A stretch of DNA of 14,531 nt from Bacillota bacterium (lineage in GTDB: Bacteria > Bacillota > Clostridia > Clostridiales > Caloramatoraceae), in contig JAEZLD010000042.1 in the NCBI GenBank assembly GCA_023415335.1, forward strand, positions 1 through 14,531, in the 5' to 3' direction. The notes beneath the pieces were generated by a model. The model saw only the letters and a list, made by a program, of their open reading frames with translations. It was not told where the DNA came from and searched no databases. Positions within the stretch are counted from its first letter, which is position 1. Every line of letters starts with the position of its first letter. Shown here piece by piece: positions 13,717 through 14,531 of the stretch. Both the position numbers and the translations under genes were made by a program.

Positions 13717-14460
13717 CTATGCGCAGAAATCCTCTTTTATCCTGCTGGCAGCCTCCTTGTCAACAATCAGTATCACATCCCTATGCATATGCAGCATGGA
13801 TGCCGGGAGTTCTGTGCTTATTTCTCCCTGAAGCAGCCTTGCAATTACGTCAGCCTTACTTTTCCCGCTGGCAAGTAAAAGTATCTTTTTCGCCTTAAGT
13901 ATACTGCCCATTCCCATGGTAATAGCCCTTTGGGGGACCTGATTTATTGATGGAAAAAACCTGGAGTTTGCCTTTATGGTCTCTTCTGTAAGATCTGTTA
14001 CATGAGTGGAAGGTATAAGCTTATCTGCAGGCTCATTAAAGCCTATATGCCCATTGCTTCCTATCCCCAGCAGCTGGATGTCTATGCCTCCTGATAGTGC
14101 TATCTTCTCATCGTAGGCTTTGCACTCCTGCATCAGGTCATCAGCCCTTCCGTTAGGTACAAAGGTCCTATCCTTGCTTATGTTTATATGGTTAAACAGC
14201 TTATGATCCATAAAATACCTATAACTGTTAGTGTTATCACCATCCAGCCCCTCGTACTCATCTAAGTTAAAGCTTGTAATTTTAGAGAAATCCACCCTTC
14301 CCTTTTTATTATCCTCTATAAGGCATCTGTACACTCCCTCCGGGGTACTTCCTGTAGCCAGTCCAAGCACTGCATCAGCCTTGCTGCTTATTACTCCCTT
14401 TATTATGTCAGCAGCCTTCCTGCTCATATCCTCATAGCTTTCTACCTCAATAATCTTCAT
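13717..14460 (-). CDS. nagB: Glucosamine-6-phosphate deaminase
   Basis: A 247-residue cytoplasmic enzyme, the usual length of the Gram-positive form. It converts glucosamine-6-phosphate to fructose-6-phosphate and ammonia in amino-sugar catabolism. Visible landmarks are LGLATGSTPEGVY (phosphate loop, about residues 32-44), FNLDEYEGL with catalytic D67, and LGIGSNGHIGFNEPA with H138 and E143. N136 replaces the Asp seen in the E. coli enzyme, as in Bacillus NagB. It lacks the C-terminal allosteric tail of the E. coli protein. ATG at 14460 follows AGGAGGG (14474-14468) at 7 bases. A NagR/DasR-like operator lies at 14498-14513. I see no clear terminator in the gap 13586-13716, only a weak ACAGT/ACTGT hairpin (13631-13645), so readthrough towards the B12-activation gene is possible. 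Confidence 0.95.
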   Translation of the reverse strand: MKIIEVESYEDMSRKAADIIKGVISSKADAVLGLATGSTPEGVYRCLIEDNKKGRVDFSKITSFNLDEYEGLDGDNTNSYRYFMDHKLFNHINISKDRTFVPNGRADDLMQECKAYDEKIALSGGIDIQLLGIGSNGHIGFNEPADKLIPSTHVTDLTEETIKANSRFFPSINQVPQRAITMGMGSILKAKKILLLASGKSKADVIARLLQGEISTELPASMLHMHRDVILIVDKEAASRIKEDFCA

Positions 14461-14478
14461 ACTAAAGCCCTCCTAATT

Positions 14479-14506
14479 ATTATATTATTTGCAGTATAGT
14501 TGTCTA
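14479..14506 (-). promoter_or_regulatory. Candidate promoter of nagB
   Basis: On the minus strand TAGACA (14506-14501), a 16-base spacer, then TATAAT (14484-14479). The predicted RNA start would lie close to the ribosome site, so the true -10 may be the TATACT at 14498-14493. Either way the dre-like site overlaps the promoter. Confidence 0.4.
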
Positions 14507-14513
14507 TACCAGT
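14498..14513 (-). promoter_or_regulatory. DasR/NagR-like (dre) operator upstream of nagB
   Basis: The minus strand reads ACTGGTATAGACAACT. From memory the GntR-family DasR/NagR consensus is about ACTGGTCTAGACCAST (S = C or G), so two or three of 16 positions differ. It overlaps GTATAGTTGTCTATAC (14494-14509), a perfect 6-bp inverted repeat. The position, 38 bases before the nagB start, fits repression relieved by glucosamine-6-phosphate or GlcNAc-6-phosphate. Confidence 0.65.
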
Positions 14514-14531
14514 TATCGTTTTTAAGAAGCC

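Noticed and set aside
13638..13898. Plus-strand open frame with RBS-like AGAGGAGG nearby
   Set aside because: It is mostly antisense to nagB, and the ribosome-like site is not before its start codon.
1..14531. CRISPR array, tRNA or rRNA genes, insertion sequences, phage or toxin-antitoxin genes
   Set aside because: No regularly spaced repeats, cloverleaf-like stretches, transposase motifs or small paired toxin-like genes were seen on either strand.

Overview
This is a low-GC stretch of ordinary-looking bacterial chromosome, most likely from an anaerobic Firmicute of class Clostridia (Lachnospiraceae-like, by gene content). The evidence is strong purine-rich Shine-Dalgarno sequences, a T-box leader, a formate-tetrahydrofolate ligase start, a DUF4250 domain, a PF06541 membrane protein, and a stand-alone methionine-synthase activation domain. 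I see no insertion sequence, phage gene, CRISPR array, tRNA or rRNA.

Layout. 1-2370, all minus: the first 40 codons of fhs (cut by the window edge), a PucR/CdaR-type regulator, and a small BFD-like [2Fe-2S] protein. 2626-4868: pepD dipeptidase (+) converging on nadE (-). 5047-7101: corA and a small lipoprotein as a + strand pair, converging on a YbaK/PrdX-type tRNA deacylase (-) that carries an N-terminal DUF4250 domain. 7240-10574: a NifX/NifB-like protein with a His/Cys tail (-), diverging from gltX (+), which converges on an HTH-membrane regulator (-). 10752-12569: a PF06541 membrane protein (-), then a tryptophan T-box leader and trpS (+). 12865-14460: a cobalamin-dependent methionine-synthase activation-domain protein (-) and nagB (-).

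Most genes are single transcription units with their own promoter and terminator. Genes often face each other, and in two cases a stop codon lies inside a terminator hairpin. The themes are housekeeping: aminoacyl-tRNA synthesis and proofreading (gltX, trpS, YbaK), NAD synthesis, Mg transport, one-carbon/B12 metabolism, peptide breakdown and amino-sugar catabolism.

No clearly new multigene system is visible. The most interesting material is regulatory: a 32-bp near-perfect palindrome covering the -35 and spacer of the NifX-like gene promoter; a perfect 14-bp inverted repeat whose arms contain the -35 and -10 of the B12-activation gene promoter; a DasR/NagR-like (dre) operator upstream of nagB; and a tandem operator-like pair 20 bp apart upstream of the HTH-membrane regulator. 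The DUF4250-YbaK fusion is the most interesting protein architecture. Several starts were moved inward from the longest open frame because a good Shine-Dalgarno lies directly before an internal start.
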